Shown: positions 8,845-18,541, counted from the first letter of the stretch. The stretch is 64,000 nucleotides of DNA from Hymenobacter terricola (GCF_017921975.2 NZ_JAGEMO020000008.1:1-64000), one strand, 5' to 3'. The notes: generated by a model not told the origin, from the sequence alone. Made by a program: numbers and translations.

Positions 8845-9039
8845 CTATTCGCCAGGCTGGCCGTAGGTGGCCAGCTTGTACACAGCCTTCTGCTTCATTT
8901 TCCGCTCCGTGATGCTGGGCTTCTGGAAGAAAGTGCGGCGACGCAGCTCTTTCAGCACGCCGGTGCGCTCAAACTTCTTTTTGAAGCGCTTCAGGGCGCG
9001 GTCAACCGATTCGTTGTCTTTGATTTGAATGATAATCAT
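8845..9039 (-). CDS. rpsU: 30S ribosomal protein S21
   Basis: 64 residues, very basic, with the family pattern NESVDRALKRFKKKFERTG followed by LKELRRRTFFQKPS and KRK-type helices. It is a small subunit protein near the Shine-Dalgarno/anti-Shine-Dalgarno region. Single gene with its own consensus promoter and strong terminator. Confidence 0.96.
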   Translation of the reverse strand: MIIIQIKDNESVDRALKRFKKKFERTGVLKELRRRTFFQKPSITERKMKQKAVYKLATYGQPGE

Positions 9040-9089
9040 ATCAGGGAATGAGGGAGATTTTCAGGAGGGGAGCCGAGTAAATCGGGCCG

Positions 9090-9120
9090 CAAAGATAATT
9101 AGAATTGTTAGGCAAAACAA
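9090..9120 (-). promoter_or_regulatory. rpsU promoter
   Basis: Minus strand: TTG (9120 to 9118), 20 bases, TATCTTTG (9097 to 9090). Full match to the Bacteroidota consensus, about 50 bases upstream of the rpsU ATG. Confidence 0.75.
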
Positions 9121-9156
9121 GTAATTATCAATGCAAGTCGGCTGAATGCATGAGAT

Positions 9157-10305
9157 TTACTCCTTCAGCAGGGCGCGGGCAATAACCAGCTTCTGGATTT
9201 CGCTGGTGCCTTCGCCGATGGTGCACAGCTTGGCGTCACGGTAATATTTTTCAGCCGGATAGTCCTTGGTGTAGCCGTAGCCACCGAAAATCTGCACGCC
9301 TTCGTTGGCGGTACGCACGGCCACTTCGGAGGCGTAGAGCTTGGCCATGGCCGATTCCAGGTTCACGTTCAGGCCACGGTCTTTCATATCGGCGGCGCGG
9401 TAAGTGAGTAGGCTGGCGGCTTCGATTTCGGTGGCCATATCGGCCAGCTTAAAGGCAATGCCCTGGAAGCTGCTGATGGGCTGATTGAACTGGTGCCGCT
9501 CCTTGCTGTACTGCGTGGCGGCGGCCATGGCACCCTGGGCAATGCCCAGGCTGAGCGCCGCAATGCTGATACGGCCGCCATCAAGCACTTTCAGGCTCTG
9601 CACAAAGCCGTCACCGACTTTGCCGATGACATTTTCCTTGGGCACTTTGCAATCGGTAAAAATCAGCTCCGTGGTTTCCGAGGCACGCATGCCCAGCTTG
9701 TCTTCTTTGCGGCCAGCCGCGAAGCCCGGAGTGCCACGCTCAATAATGAACGCCGTCATGCCATGAGAGTCGCCCACCTCGCCGGTCCGCACGATGACCA
9801 CGGCCACATTGCCGGACTTGCCGTGGGTGATGAAGTTTTTGGCCCCGTTAATAATATAATAATCCCCGCTCTCGTCGAGCACGGCGGTGGTGCGCATGTT
9901 GCCCGCATCGGAGCCGGTGTTGGGCTCGGTGAGGCCCCACGCGCCAATCCACTCGCCGGAGGCCAGCTTGGGCAGGTACTTGTGCTTCTGCTCTTCGGAA
10001 GCATGCTGCAGAATGTGGCCGGTACACAGCGAGTTGTGGGCCGCCATGCTCAAGCCAATGCTGCCATCAATCCTGGATAGCTCCGCAATGGCCGTCACGT
10101 ACTCCACGTAGCCGAAGCCGGCCCCGCCATACTCCTGGGGCACGAGTACGCCCATCAGGCCCAGCTCGCCCAGCTTATGGAAAACGTCGATGGGGAATTC
10201 CTGACTTTCGTCCCATTTCATCATATTGGGCTTGATGTGCTGGGCGCCAAAGTCGCGCACCATCTGCGCAATCATGGTTTGGTTTTCGGTGGCTACTGCT
10301 TCCAT
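9157..10305 (-). CDS. Acyl-CoA dehydrogenase
   Basis: 382 residues, the full length of the short/medium-chain family: FAD-dependent oxidation of acyl-CoA to trans-2-enoyl-CoA. Signatures: [39 protein letters not shown] (flavin site), [18 protein letters not shown], the [20 protein letters not shown] signature and GEGTSEIQ, where the catalytic Glu is expected. The ATG at 10305 begins the usual N terminus; a 51-codon open extension upstream is not family-like. It is divergent from the polysaccharide export operon. Confidence 0.93.
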   Translation of the reverse strand: MEAVATENQTMIAQMVRDFGAQHIKPNMMKWDESQEFPIDVFHKLGELGLMGVLVPQEYGGAGFGYVEYVTAIAELSRIDGSIGLSMAAHNSLCTGHILQHASEEQKHKYLPKLASGEWIGAWGLTEPNTGSDAGNMRTTAVLDESGDYYIINGAKNFITHGKSGNVAVVIVRTGEVGDSHGMTAFIIERGTPGFAAGRKEDKLGMRASETTELIFTDCKVPKENVIGKVGDGFVQSLKVLDGGRISIAALSLGIAQGAMAAATQYSKERHQFNQPISSFQGIAFKLADMATEIEAASLLTYRAADMKDRGLNVNLESAMAKLYASEVAVRTANEGVQIFGGYGYTKDYPAEKYYRDAKLCTIGEGTSEIQKLVIARALLKE

Positions 10306-10446
10306 AAACGGGGAACTAGGGGTGGGATTGGTGATAAAGTAAAGTCCGGTATTCCCGCAACCATCAACTGCTGGCTTTGGGTCCACGAAAGTACGGTTTA
10401 GGTTGTTGAAATCGCCTGCGGGAAGCGATACCGTAACGGCCTGTTG

Positions 10447-10477
10447 TTGAATGGGCACGGCAAAAGCGTTACTTTTG
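10447..10477 (+). promoter_or_regulatory. Promoter of the polysaccharide export operon
   Basis: TTG at 10447-10449, 20 bases, TACTTTTG at 10470-10477. Full consensus match about 80 bases before the ATG at 10559. Confidence 0.7.
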
Positions 10478-10558
10478 AGGCTTTTTGGGGAGAATCTGGC
10501 CGCTGCAGTCAGCTTTTCCTGCGTTTTTATTCATCTGATTCTGTACTAATTGGCCTTC

Positions 10559-11482
10559 ATGCCGAATTTTTTTCTTCGTCGCCTCGGGCGGCTGTGGTTG
10601 CTAGCCCTACCGGTGGCGCTGCTTTTCTCGTCGTGTGTTTCGACCAAATACTACCACCAGCGCACCTTGTTTCGGCTTACCGATAGCCAGGGCCGGCAGC
10701 TTGACAGCACCAAGCTGCGGATTGCGGTGAACCGCTCGGAGCGCAATTATGTCATTCAGCCGAATGATTACCTGGATGTACGGGTGAACACCAACAAGGG
10801 CGAACGCATTTTGGACCCCAACGGCGAGCTGCAATTCGGCCAGCCCAGCGGCACACTGCCCAGCCGCGGCGCTGCCACAGGCAGCGCAAGAGGTTCTTCA
10901 CGCAGCACCGGCCTGGGCGCTGGCCCTGCCACTTCCGGCTCAGGATTTTTGGTGCAGGCAAATGGCACGGTGGTACTGCCGCTGGTGGGCCGGATACGCC
11001 TGAGCGGCTTGACGCTGCTGGAAGCCGACAGCACATTGGCCATTCGTTTCAATGAATACTATAAGGATGCCTTCGTGACGACCGTCGTGAACAACAACCG
11101 GGTAATTATACTGGGTGCGGCTGGCGGGCAGGTCATTCCGCTTACCAACGACAACATGAACCTGCTGGAAGTACTGGCCTTAGCCGGGGGCATTGACGGG
11201 GCGGGGGGAGGCGGCGGCTCCGGATTCTATCGCAACGGTGGCCGGGCCGACAATATCCGTATCATTCGGGGTGATTTGAAGAATCCACGAGTGCAGCAAA
11301 TCGACTTATCTACCCTCGACGGCATGCGGCGCGCAAATTTGCAAGTAGAACCCAATGACATTATCTATGTAGAGCCTATTCGGCGCCCTTTCCTGGATGT
11401 ACTGGCTGACGCCGGCCCTATTATTAGCCTGAGTAGTATCATCTTGACAACCACCTATTTTATTATCAGCCAAATTCGATAA
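10559..11482 (+). CDS. Polysaccharide export outer-membrane lipoprotein, Wza-like
   Basis: 307 residues. A lipoprotein signal ends LLFSSC with Cys at about 26. The export domain follows (NYVIQPNDYLDVRV), interrupted by a Gly/Ser-rich insert around 100-125, then GFLVQANGTVVLPLVGRIRLSGLT and an SLBB-type unit (VIILGAAGGQVIPL). A hydrophobic C-terminal helix near 285-305 would be the outer-membrane anchor as in Wza. It would form the outer pore for capsule or exopolysaccharide. A TTG at 10550 is a less likely start. First gene of a three-gene unit with a tyrosine kinase and a phosphatase. Confidence 0.88.
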   Translation: MPNFFLRRLGRLWLLALPVALLFSSCVSTKYYHQRTLFRLTDSQGRQLDSTKLRIAVNRSERNYVIQPNDYLDVRVNTNKGERILDPNGELQFGQPSGTLPSRGAATGSARGSSRSTGLGAGPATSGSGFLVQANGTVVLPLVGRIRLSGLTLLEADSTLAIRFNEYYKDAFVTTVVNNNRVIILGAAGGQVIPLTNDNMNLLEVLALAGGIDGAGGGGGSGFYRNGGRADNIRIIRGDLKNPRVQQIDLSTLDGMRRANLQVEPNDIIYVEPIRRPFLDVLADAGPIISLSSIILTTTYFIISQIR

Positions 11483-11569
11483 GAAGAAACATCTCTGGCT
11501 TACCCAGTCATGCGTATTAACACTTGGTATTGTTGTATTAATTAGGTTAAGGTTGGTAATTCCATTGCA

Positions 11570-14077
11570 ATGGCTATAAACGAAAACACCGAACTGGAAG
11601 AACTCATCCGCAATGCCACTGGCGGCGTGGCTACGCCGCCAACTGCCCCTTTTGCCGGCGCGTCAGATGGCGACGATGATGAATCGGCGGGACTGGACCT
11701 TTCCACTTTAGTGCTGGTGGCCCGGCGTAGTCTGCTCTGGATGCTGCTACTCATCGTTCTGGGGGTTACAGCGTCGTGGCTTTACCTGCGCTATACTAAG
11801 CCGGTGTATAAGTCAGCCTCGTTGCTGAAGATTGACGAACGGACTGAGGCTAATGCCCTGGGCCTGGCCAGCCAAGCAGCCCCCGTCACGGATAAAGCCC
11901 GTGGCAGCAAACTCGCCGGCGAAGTGGAATTGATTAAATCGGGGATTATCTATCGCCGTTTGAAGGATTCGCTTGCTTTGGACGTCAACTACTACGTGCA
12001 GGGCACCGTGCTCGAAACGGAATTGTATGGTTCCTCGCCGTTTCACGTCCAATACGCCGTTACCGACCCGTCGCTATACAACCGAAAATTCAATCTGAAG
12101 TTTATTAGCCCACAACGCTTCAAACTCGATTTCGTGGGCCAGGGCCGGCCCCAGGCAGGCGAATACAGTTTGGGACAGAGCATCACCTTTCCTGGCCTCA
12201 AGCTTCAGATAACCGGGACCCCGCAGCTTACAAAGGAAGCGCTTGAAGAAGATTATCACTTCACGATACAGGACGAAAGCACGGTTAACGGCTACCTAGA
12301 TAGAAACCTATCCGTTGAAATTGTCAATCCGGAAGCCAATACGATTCTGATTTCATTCACGGATTTTAATCCATCCAAGGCTCAGAGCATCGTCAATAAA
12401 ATCGACACGGTATATCTGCACGAAAAGGTGGCCCGGATGTCGGAATCGACGGCGTTGCAATTGCGCTTTCTGGACCAGACGCTGCACGAAACCGAACGCA
12501 ACCTGCAACAGGCCGAAGACCGGTTGCAAGGCTTTACGGAGCAAACCAAAACCTACGACGTAAAGTCGGACGTTGGCCTGATTGCCAATAAATTAGATGC
12601 CCTGGAGTCCGCGCGGACCGAACTGGAAGAAAAGATAACTCTGCTGGCCGACATAACCCGACTAGCCGACCAGGAACGACTTACCCACTCGGAAAATGAA
12701 ACCGTTGAGCAAAGCATTCCTACCCTGCCTAGTCTCGAAGACCCACAGTTGGCCACGGCCCTGAATGAGTTGAACAGCCAGCAGTGGGACATGCGGCGTC
12801 TGTTGCGCTCTAGTACCGATAAAACGGAAGCGGTACAGCAGCGGAAAGCTAACCTGGCGTTCACCCGCGAAAATATTCGGCGTTTGTTGCTTCAGGACCA
12901 AAAGCTGCTGCGGCGCAAAGTGGAGCTATTGGACCAAAAGGGCGCCAAGCTGAACGGCCTGCTGATGAGCTTGCCCGAGAAGGCCACCCAACAAGCACGC
13001 CTGCAACGGCCGCTGGAACTCTACAGCAAAAACTTCCTGATGCTGTTTGAGAAAAAGATTGATTTCAATATTCAGAAAGCCGGCAATACGGCCGATTTCC
13101 AGATTCTGTCGCCGGCCTCACCACCCACTGCACCTATTTTCCCAAACCGGCTCATTGTGTACGCCGTGGGCCTGGCCGGTGGCCTGCTGCTGGGCCTGGG
13201 GCTGACGGCGGTGCGGTACTTCATGCACAACACCGTGACCAACGTGCGCGAGTTGGAGCGCAACACCAAAGCCGCAGTGCTGGGCATTATCCCGACTTAC
13301 GACAAGGAGAAGATGGAAATATCGCGGCTGGTGGTGGACAAGAACCCCAAATCCGCTATTTCGGAATCCATCCGCTCCATTCGAACCAACCTGGATTTTA
13401 TCAGCTCGGCCAAGAAGAAACGGATGATTTCGGTGACTTCGACCATCTCGGGTGAGGGCAAAACTTTTGTGACGGTGAATCTGGGCGGCATCATCGCTCT
13501 TTCGGGACAGCGGGTCATCATTCTGGACCTGGACATGCGCAAGCCTAAGATTAACCTCGCTTTCGGTGCCGAAAACACGCGCGGCGTGAGTACCATTCTT
13601 ATTGAACGCCACAGCGTGCAGGAGTGCATTCAGCCCACTACCATTGATTCATTGCAGTTTATCTCGGCCGGCCCTACGCCACCAAATCCTTCGGAGCTGA
13701 TTTTGAGCGACCGGTTCGACCAGATGATTCAGGAGCTGTTTCTAACCTACGACGTCGTGCTGATTGACACGCCGCCGGTGGGCCTGGTAACGGACGGCAT
13801 CCTGATTATGCGCAAGGCTGATATTCCGCTGTACATTGTGCGGGCTGACTACTCACGCAAGGCCTTTATCAAAAACATGAACCGGCTGATGCGCAGCAAT
13901 AATTTCACGCGCATGTGTACCATTCTCAACGATGCCAACTCCAACAGCGGCGGCTACGGGTATGGCTACGGGTATGGCTACGGGTACGGGTATGGTGCCT
14001 ACGGTCAGGGCTATTACGAAGAGCCGGCCACCAAGCCGCTCACCTTTGGCGAAAAGCTGAAGAAGTTTTTCACCTAA
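11570..14077 (+). CDS. Polysaccharide co-polymerase with tyrosine autokinase domain, Wzc-like
   Basis: 835-residue inner-membrane protein that would control chain length and export. First membrane helix about 54-73, a long periplasmic coiled-coil domain with the Wzz pattern, a second helix about 527-546, then the cytoplasmic BY-kinase: Walker A STISGEGKT (about 625-633), Walker A' VIILDLDMRKPK, and Walker B VVLIDTPPVG near 730. The C-terminal tail from about 795 is a run of alternating Tyr and Gly, the autophosphorylation cluster, coded by a 12-base tandem repeat. 87 bases after the Wza-like gene. Confidence 0.92.
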   Translation: MAINENTELEELIRNATGGVATPPTAPFAGASDGDDDESAGLDLSTLVLVARRSLLWMLLLIVLGVTASWLYLRYTKPVYKSASLLKIDERTEANALGLASQAAPVTDKARGSKLAGEVELIKSGIIYRRLKDSLALDVNYYVQGTVLETELYGSSPFHVQYAVTDPSLYNRKFNLKFISPQRFKLDFVGQGRPQAGEYSLGQSITFPGLKLQITGTPQLTKEALEEDYHFTIQDESTVNGYLDRNLSVEIVNPEANTILISFTDFNPSKAQSIVNKIDTVYLHEKVARMSESTALQLRFLDQTLHETERNLQQAEDRLQGFTEQTKTYDVKSDVGLIANKLDALESARTELEEKITLLADITRLADQERLTHSENETVEQSIPTLPSLEDPQLATALNELNSQQWDMRRLLRSSTDKTEAVQQRKANLAFTRENIRRLLLQDQKLLRRKVELLDQKGAKLNGLLMSLPEKATQQARLQRPLELYSKNFLMLFEKKIDFNIQKAGNTADFQILSPASPPTAPIFPNRLIVYAVGLAGGLLLGLGLTAVRYFMHNTVTNVRELERNTKAAVLGIIPTYDKEKMEISRLVVDKNPKSAISESIRSIRTNLDFISSAKKKRMISVTSTISGEGKTFVTVNLGGIIALSGQRVIILDLDMRKPKINLAFGAENTRGVSTILIERHSVQECIQPTTIDSLQFISAGPTPPNPSELILSDRFDQMIQELFLTYDVVLIDTPPVGLVTDGILIMRKADIPLYIVRADYSRKAFIKNMNRLMRSNNFTRMCTILNDANSNSGGYGYGYGYGYGYGYGAYGQGYYEEPATKPLTFGEKLKKFFT
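13952..13999 (+). repeat. 12-base tandem repeat coding the Tyr-Gly tail of the kinase
   Basis: Three near-exact copies of ggctacgggtat in phase, followed by decayed copies. Unit-length changes would add or remove four residues (Gly-Tyr-Gly-Tyr) without breaking the frame. Confidence 0.8.
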
Positions 14078-14091
14078 CAGCAATATTGTAG

Positions 14092-14862
14092 ATGGCTTCG
14101 CTCTGGCAACGACTTTTTGGTGGGGCTGCGCCCGCTCCGGCGGTCCTGCCCTCCCTGGCCGTGCTTGGTGCCGACATGCATTCGCACCTGCTGCCCGGCC
14201 TCGACGACGGGGCCGAAACAATGGAGCACTCCCTGGATCTGCTGCGGGCGCTCCGGGACCTGGGCTATCGGAAACTGATAATGACGCCCCACATCATGGG
14301 CGACTTTTATAAAAACACGCCGGCAGGCATTCGGGCGGCCTTGCAGGGGCTGCGTGAAGCGGCGATTGAAGCCGGCCTGGGCGATGTTGAGCTCGACTGC
14401 GCGGCGGAATACTACCTCGACGAATTTCTGGGACGCAAGCTGGCCGATGGCACCGAGATGCTCACCTTTGGTGGCGACAAGCGGTATTTGCTGTTCGAAA
14501 CGTCGTACATGAACGAGCCGCTCAACTTGTTCGACATCATCTTTGAGCTTAAGGCCCAGGGGTATAGCCCGGTGCTGGCCCACCCGGAGCGCTACACCTA
14601 TTTCTACGGCCGCTTTGCCGACCTGGAAAAGTTGCGCCGCGACCACGGCGTGCTGCTCCAGGTTAACCTCAACTCGCTGGCCGGCTACTACTCACCCCCA
14701 GCCAAAAAAGTAGCCGAGATGCTGATTGAAGCTGGCCTGGTCGATTTCGTGGGGACCGACACGCACCACCTGCGTCACACCGATACCTTGCTCCGCCGTA
14801 CGCTGCCCCATCCGCACATGGAGCGGCTGCTCCAGATGCCGTTGCTGAATAAGACGCTTTAA
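14092..14862 (+). CDS. PHP-family tyrosine phosphatase of the CpsB/YwqE type
   Basis: 256 residues. Metal-binding motifs of the PHP fold are present: DMHSHLLPGLDDG with His30 and His32, MTPHIMG in the next strand, AHPERY, and the late GTDTHH. Relatives dephosphorylate the Tyr tail of the cognate autokinase, the gene just 14 bases upstream. The three genes therefore make a complete export, kinase and phosphatase set, although no glycosyltransferase lies nearby. Confidence 0.88.
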   Translation: MASLWQRLFGGAAPAPAVLPSLAVLGADMHSHLLPGLDDGAETMEHSLDLLRALRDLGYRKLIMTPHIMGDFYKNTPAGIRAALQGLREAAIEAGLGDVELDCAAEYYLDEFLGRKLADGTEMLTFGGDKRYLLFETSYMNEPLNLFDIIFELKAQGYSPVLAHPERYTYFYGRFADLEKLRRDHGVLLQVNLNSLAGYYSPPAKKVAEMLIEAGLVDFVGTDTHHLRHTDTLLRRTLPHPHMERLLQMPLLNKTL

Positions 14863-14950
14863 GAATATTCGTTGGCACTTGCTCGTTGTCAGTCTTAACC
14901 GACTGCTCCAACAAACGGCAATGGCCAGCGACCGAATGACGACCAGCCTC

Positions 14951-15973
14951 ATGATTTTTGTTACCGGCGGCACAGGCCTCGTGGGTTCTTTTCTGTTGCG
15001 GGCGCTGCGGGCGCGCGGCCTGGCCGTGCGGGCACTGCATCGGGGCGCGGTGCCGGCCGGGGCCGCACCGGGCGTGGAGTGGCTAGCCGGCGATTTACTC
15101 GACACTGATTTACTCCGGGCCGCCCTCACCCCCGACGTCACGCATGTATTTCACTGCGCCGGCCTGGTGTCGTATGCCCCGCAGGACGAGGACTTGCTGC
15201 TGGCCGTGAACGTGCAGGGTACAGCCGGTGTGGTTGATGCCTGCCTGGAGCGGCCGGGTGTTCGGCTGGCGCATGTGTCGTCGGTAGCGGCGTTGGGAGG
15301 CTCGACTGCGGGCAGCAGTCCCGCCCCGAATGCAGTCCGGACGGTGACCGAAACCGCCACTTGGGACCTGGGCGCGGCGCATCCGGCCTACGCCACCTCC
15401 AAGTACTTGGGAGAGTTGGAGGTGTGGCGTGGCGTGGCGGAAGGCTTGTCGGCCGTTGTCATTAATCCGTCGGTGGTGCTGGGACCGGGCGACTGGCACC
15501 GCAGCAGCACCCGCTTGCTGCGGTATGCCCACCAGCAGCACCGCTTCTATACCAAGGGCCTGGTCAATTTCGTGGATGTGCGCGACGTGGTGGACCAACT
15601 TCTGGCCCTGGCGCTGGACTTGCCGGCGGTGAATGGCGAGCGATTTATTCTGAGTGCGGAGGCCCTGCCGCTGGTCGACTTTTTTCGGCGGGCAGCGGCG
15701 GCTATGCAGCGCCGGCCGCCCACGGTGGCCGTGCCCGACTGGGCCGCTGAAATCATCTGGCGCCTGGAGCACGCCCGGGCCGTAGTGACCGGGGCCCGGC
15801 CGCTCATCACCAGGGATACAGCCCGTGCCGGCCGCCAACCCGTGGTGTACGCGCACGCCAAAGTACAAAGCGCTACCGGCCTCGCATTCCGCCCGTTAGC
15901 CGATACACTGGCGTGGTGCGCCGCTGAATTAGCCGATAACTCAACCACCTCTCCGACTGTTATCGTATCTTAG
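14951..15973 (+). CDS. NAD-dependent epimerase/dehydratase (extended SDR)
   Basis: 340 residues. It opens MIFVTGGTGLVGSF with the GxxGxxG loop, shows VFHCAGLVSY and LAHVSSVAALG, the YATSK catalytic pair, and NPSVVLGPGDW. These match extended SDR enzymes acting on nucleotide sugars or dihydroflavonol-like substrates; the substrate is unknown. In-frame ATGs at 14921 and 14936 are possible starts; I chose 14951 because it begins directly at the first strand. It follows the phosphatase gene on the same strand. Confidence 0.85.
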   Translation: MIFVTGGTGLVGSFLLRALRARGLAVRALHRGAVPAGAAPGVEWLAGDLLDTDLLRAALTPDVTHVFHCAGLVSYAPQDEDLLLAVNVQGTAGVVDACLERPGVRLAHVSSVAALGGSTAGSSPAPNAVRTVTETATWDLGAAHPAYATSKYLGELEVWRGVAEGLSAVVINPSVVLGPGDWHRSSTRLLRYAHQQHRFYTKGLVNFVDVRDVVDQLLALALDLPAVNGERFILSAEALPLVDFFRRAAAAMQRRPPTVAVPDWAAEIIWRLEHARAVVTGARPLITRDTARAGRQPVVYAHAKVQSATGLAFRPLADTLAWCAAELADNSTTSPTVIVS

Positions 15974-16130
15974 CAATAACCGAATTGCACGGTTTTGGCT
16001 AATATTTGTTATTATTGATAGACAACTAGCAAGTGGAGGGGAAGGGCGTTGAGGCGCAGCGTGGCAACAAGAGCCCGCCGCCGGATTCGGCCAGCCGCAA
16101 AACCGGATTAATCCACTTAACTGCGATTTT

Positions 16131-17534
16131 ATGCGCATGAACGAACATTTTGAAAACCACCGGGCTGTGCTGGATACCGTGCGCCGCTTCGAGCGCATGG
16201 TGGCTCAGCAGGAGCCCGTTTTCTTCGACTTAGAAGACTTCGAGAACATTATTGACCATTATGTCACCAACGCCGAATTTGATAAGGCCCTGCAAGCCTG
16301 TGAGGCCGCTTTGGGCCAGTATCCTTTCTCGACGGAATTACTGATTGACCGCGCGCAGGTGACGGCCATGCGCGGCGACTACACCGAAGCCGAACGCCAG
16401 ATTGACGAAGTAGCGGCCCTGGACCCCACCAACGCCGACGTGGCCGTGACGCGGGGCATCATCAGCACGCAGCGGGGCGAGTTTGCGCAGGCGGTTGAGT
16501 TTTTCCGGGCCGGGCTGGAGCAGGAACCGGAGCGGGAGGACATTCACTTCAACCTCGGCCTGGCGTTTCAGAGCTGGCAGAAATTCAAGAGCGCGGCCAA
16601 GCACTACAAGCAGAGCCTGCGCCTCAACCCCGACAACGAAACCGGCGTGCAGGAGCTGTTGCATTGCCTCGATATCACGGCCCGGCTGGAGGAGCACGAG
16701 GAGTTCTTCAAGCGCTTCACCGACGACGACCCGTATTCGGCCACGGCCTGGTACAACTTGGGGCAGTACTGGTACCGCCGCGAGGATTTCACCAAAGCCG
16801 CCGAAGCGTTTGACTTCGCCGTGGTCATCAGCCCTGATTTTCACGATGCCCACCACTGGCTGGCCGACACATTTGTGTGCCAGCAGGAGTATGAGAAGGC
16901 CATTCCGGAGTTCGAGCTCGCTTACCCAACGGGCGAGCCCACGGATGAGGCCCTGTGTAACATTGGCGAGTGCTACGAGAAGCTGCGCGAATGGGAGCCC
17001 GCCCGCAAGTACTACCGCAAGGCACTGGAGCTGAACCCGCAGATGGACGAGGCCTGGTTTGGCCAGGGCGTGCTGCTGCAAGAGCAGGGGCGCTGGTTTG
17101 AGGCCATTCATTACTTCCGCAAGGCCACCGAGTTATACGCCGAAAGCGGCGAGTACTGGTCGGCGCTGGGGGCGGCCGAAAACCATGTAGGCAACGTGGT
17201 AAGCGCGCTCGAATCGTACGAGAAAGCCACCGAAGTGGCCCCCGACGACGTGCAGGGCTGGGTGAGCTGGAGCGCCATCCTGTACGAGCAAGGCCATTTT
17301 GCCGAAGCCGTAGAGCTGGTGCGCCATGCCGTGGAGCTGCACCCGCACGAGGCACATTTTCATTACATGCTGTGCGCTTACCTGCTGGCCGATGGCCGGA
17401 TGCGCGAAGCTTATAACACGTTGGAAACAGCCCTTACGCTCAATTATGAGCAGCATGTGCTGCTGTTCGACTACTTCCCGGAGCTGCGCGAGCAGCCGGG
17501 CCTGAAAAAGCTCATTGAGCAGTTTCGGAAATAA
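16131..17534 (+). CDS. Tetratricopeptide repeat protein
   Basis: 467 residues without a signal peptide, built almost wholly of TPR helices. Examples are HFNLGLAFQSWQKFKSAAKH, ATAWYNLGQYWYRREDFTKA and AWFGQGVLLQEQGRWFEAIH; around ten units can be counted. TPR proteins act as binding scaffolds, and the partner is not evident. ATG at 16131 or 16137 are both possible. It stands alone, followed by a terminator-like hairpin. Confidence 0.88.
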   Translation: MRMNEHFENHRAVLDTVRRFERMVAQQEPVFFDLEDFENIIDHYVTNAEFDKALQACEAALGQYPFSTELLIDRAQVTAMRGDYTEAERQIDEVAALDPTNADVAVTRGIISTQRGEFAQAVEFFRAGLEQEPEREDIHFNLGLAFQSWQKFKSAAKHYKQSLRLNPDNETGVQELLHCLDITARLEEHEEFFKRFTDDDPYSATAWYNLGQYWYRREDFTKAAEAFDFAVVISPDFHDAHHWLADTFVCQQEYEKAIPEFELAYPTGEPTDEALCNIGECYEKLREWEPARKYYRKALELNPQMDEAWFGQGVLLQEQGRWFEAIHYFRKATELYAESGEYWSALGAAENHVGNVVSALESYEKATEVAPDDVQGWVSWSAILYEQGHFAEAVELVRHAVELHPHEAHFHYMLCAYLLADGRMREAYNTLETALTLNYEQHVLLFDYFPELREQPGLKKLIEQFRK

Positions 17535-17550
17535 CATTTAGCTTCGACGT

Positions 17551-17558
17551 TACTTTTG
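17551..17558 (+). promoter_or_regulatory. -7 promoter element before the phosphosulfolactate synthase gene
   Basis: TACTTTTG matches TAnnTTTG exactly. No clear TTG lies at the usual distance. Its transcript would start inside the following hairpin, about 90 bases before the ATG. Confidence 0.4.
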
Positions 17559-17559
17559 C

Positions 17560-17588
17560 AACCGCCCGTTACCCGACGGGCGGTTTTT
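17560..17588 (+). terminator. Terminator after the TPR gene
   Basis: Hairpin ACCGCCCGT / ACGGGCGGT followed by a T-run, 26 bases after the TPR stop codon. It overlaps the expected start site of the next promoter. Confidence 0.8.
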
Positions 17589-17658
17589 CTTTGCCGGCCC
17601 CACCCGTTTTGCGACCGGCAGTTTTCTCTTCAACACCCCAACTATTACCCCTATTTTG

Positions 17659-18489
17659 ATGAATTACGACCTTTCTCAACTCCCCGAGCGTACCGAAAAA
17701 CCCCGCGAACAAGGCTACACCATGGTCATGGACAAGGGCATGAGTATGCGCGAAGTGGAGGATTTCCTGGAAGTGGCGGGCGCCTACACCGACGTGGTGA
17801 AGCTGGGCTGGGCCACGTCCTACGTGGTACCCAACCTGAAACGCAAGCTCGAAATATACCGGGCGGCCGATATTCCGGTGTATTTCGGCGGCACACTGTT
17901 CGAGGCCTTCATCATCCGCAATCAGTTCGACGATTACCGCCGTCTGCTGGACCAATACGGCATGGGCTACGCCGAAGTATCCGACGGCAGCATCGACCTC
18001 GACCACGAGCGTAAATGTGAGTACATCCGCGAGCTGAGCAAGTCGGTGCGGGTGCTGAGCGAAGTCGGCTCGAAAGACGCCGAGAAAATCATTCCGCCCT
18101 ACAAGTGGATTTCGCAGATGGAAACCGAGTTGGCCGCTGGCGCCATCAAGGTTATCGGCGAGGCCCGCGAGGGCGGCAACGTGGGCCTGTTCCGTAGCAC
18201 CGGCGAGGTGCGCTCGGGCCTGGTCGAAGAAATTCTGACCAAGATTCCCTCCGAAAAAATCATCTGGGAAGCCCCGCAGAAAGCGCAGCAAGTGTGGTTC
18301 ATCAAACTGCTGGGCGCGAATGTGAACCTCGGCAACATTGCCCCCAACGAGGCGGTGAGCCTCGAAACCATCCGCCTGGGGCTGCGCGGCGACACGTTCT
18401 CGCACTTCCTCGACATGGACGCCGTGGACCCTATGTTCCGCCCGGCCGCCAAAACCGGCAAGCCCGGCACCTCCATGCCCCGCGGCTAA
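17659..18489 (+). CDS. comA: Phosphosulfolactate synthase (ComA family)
   Basis: 276 residues. ComA adds sulfite to phosphoenolpyruvate to give phosphosulfolactate, a TIM-barrel reaction first known from coenzyme M synthesis. Recognisable segments are YTMVMDKGMSMREVEDFLE, VVKLGWATSYV, PVYFGGTLFEAF, GYAEVSDGSID and KVIGEAREGGNVGLF. Bacteroidota do not make coenzyme M; a role in sulfonate or sulfonolipid precursors is an inference. A TTG just before the ATG is ignored. Other genes of such a pathway are not nearby. Confidence 0.88.
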   Translation: MNYDLSQLPERTEKPREQGYTMVMDKGMSMREVEDFLEVAGAYTDVVKLGWATSYVVPNLKRKLEIYRAADIPVYFGGTLFEAFIIRNQFDDYRRLLDQYGMGYAEVSDGSIDLDHERKCEYIRELSKSVRVLSEVGSKDAEKIIPPYKWISQMETELAAGAIKVIGEAREGGNVGLFRSTGEVRSGLVEEILTKIPSEKIIWEAPQKAQQVWFIKLLGANVNLGNIAPNEAVSLETIRLGLRGDTFSHFLDMDAVDPMFRPAAKTGKPGTSMPRG

Positions 18490-18541
18490 AACACCTAAGG
18501 CGGTAAGGTAGCTACGAACGCTGCGGTATCCCTCCGAACAC

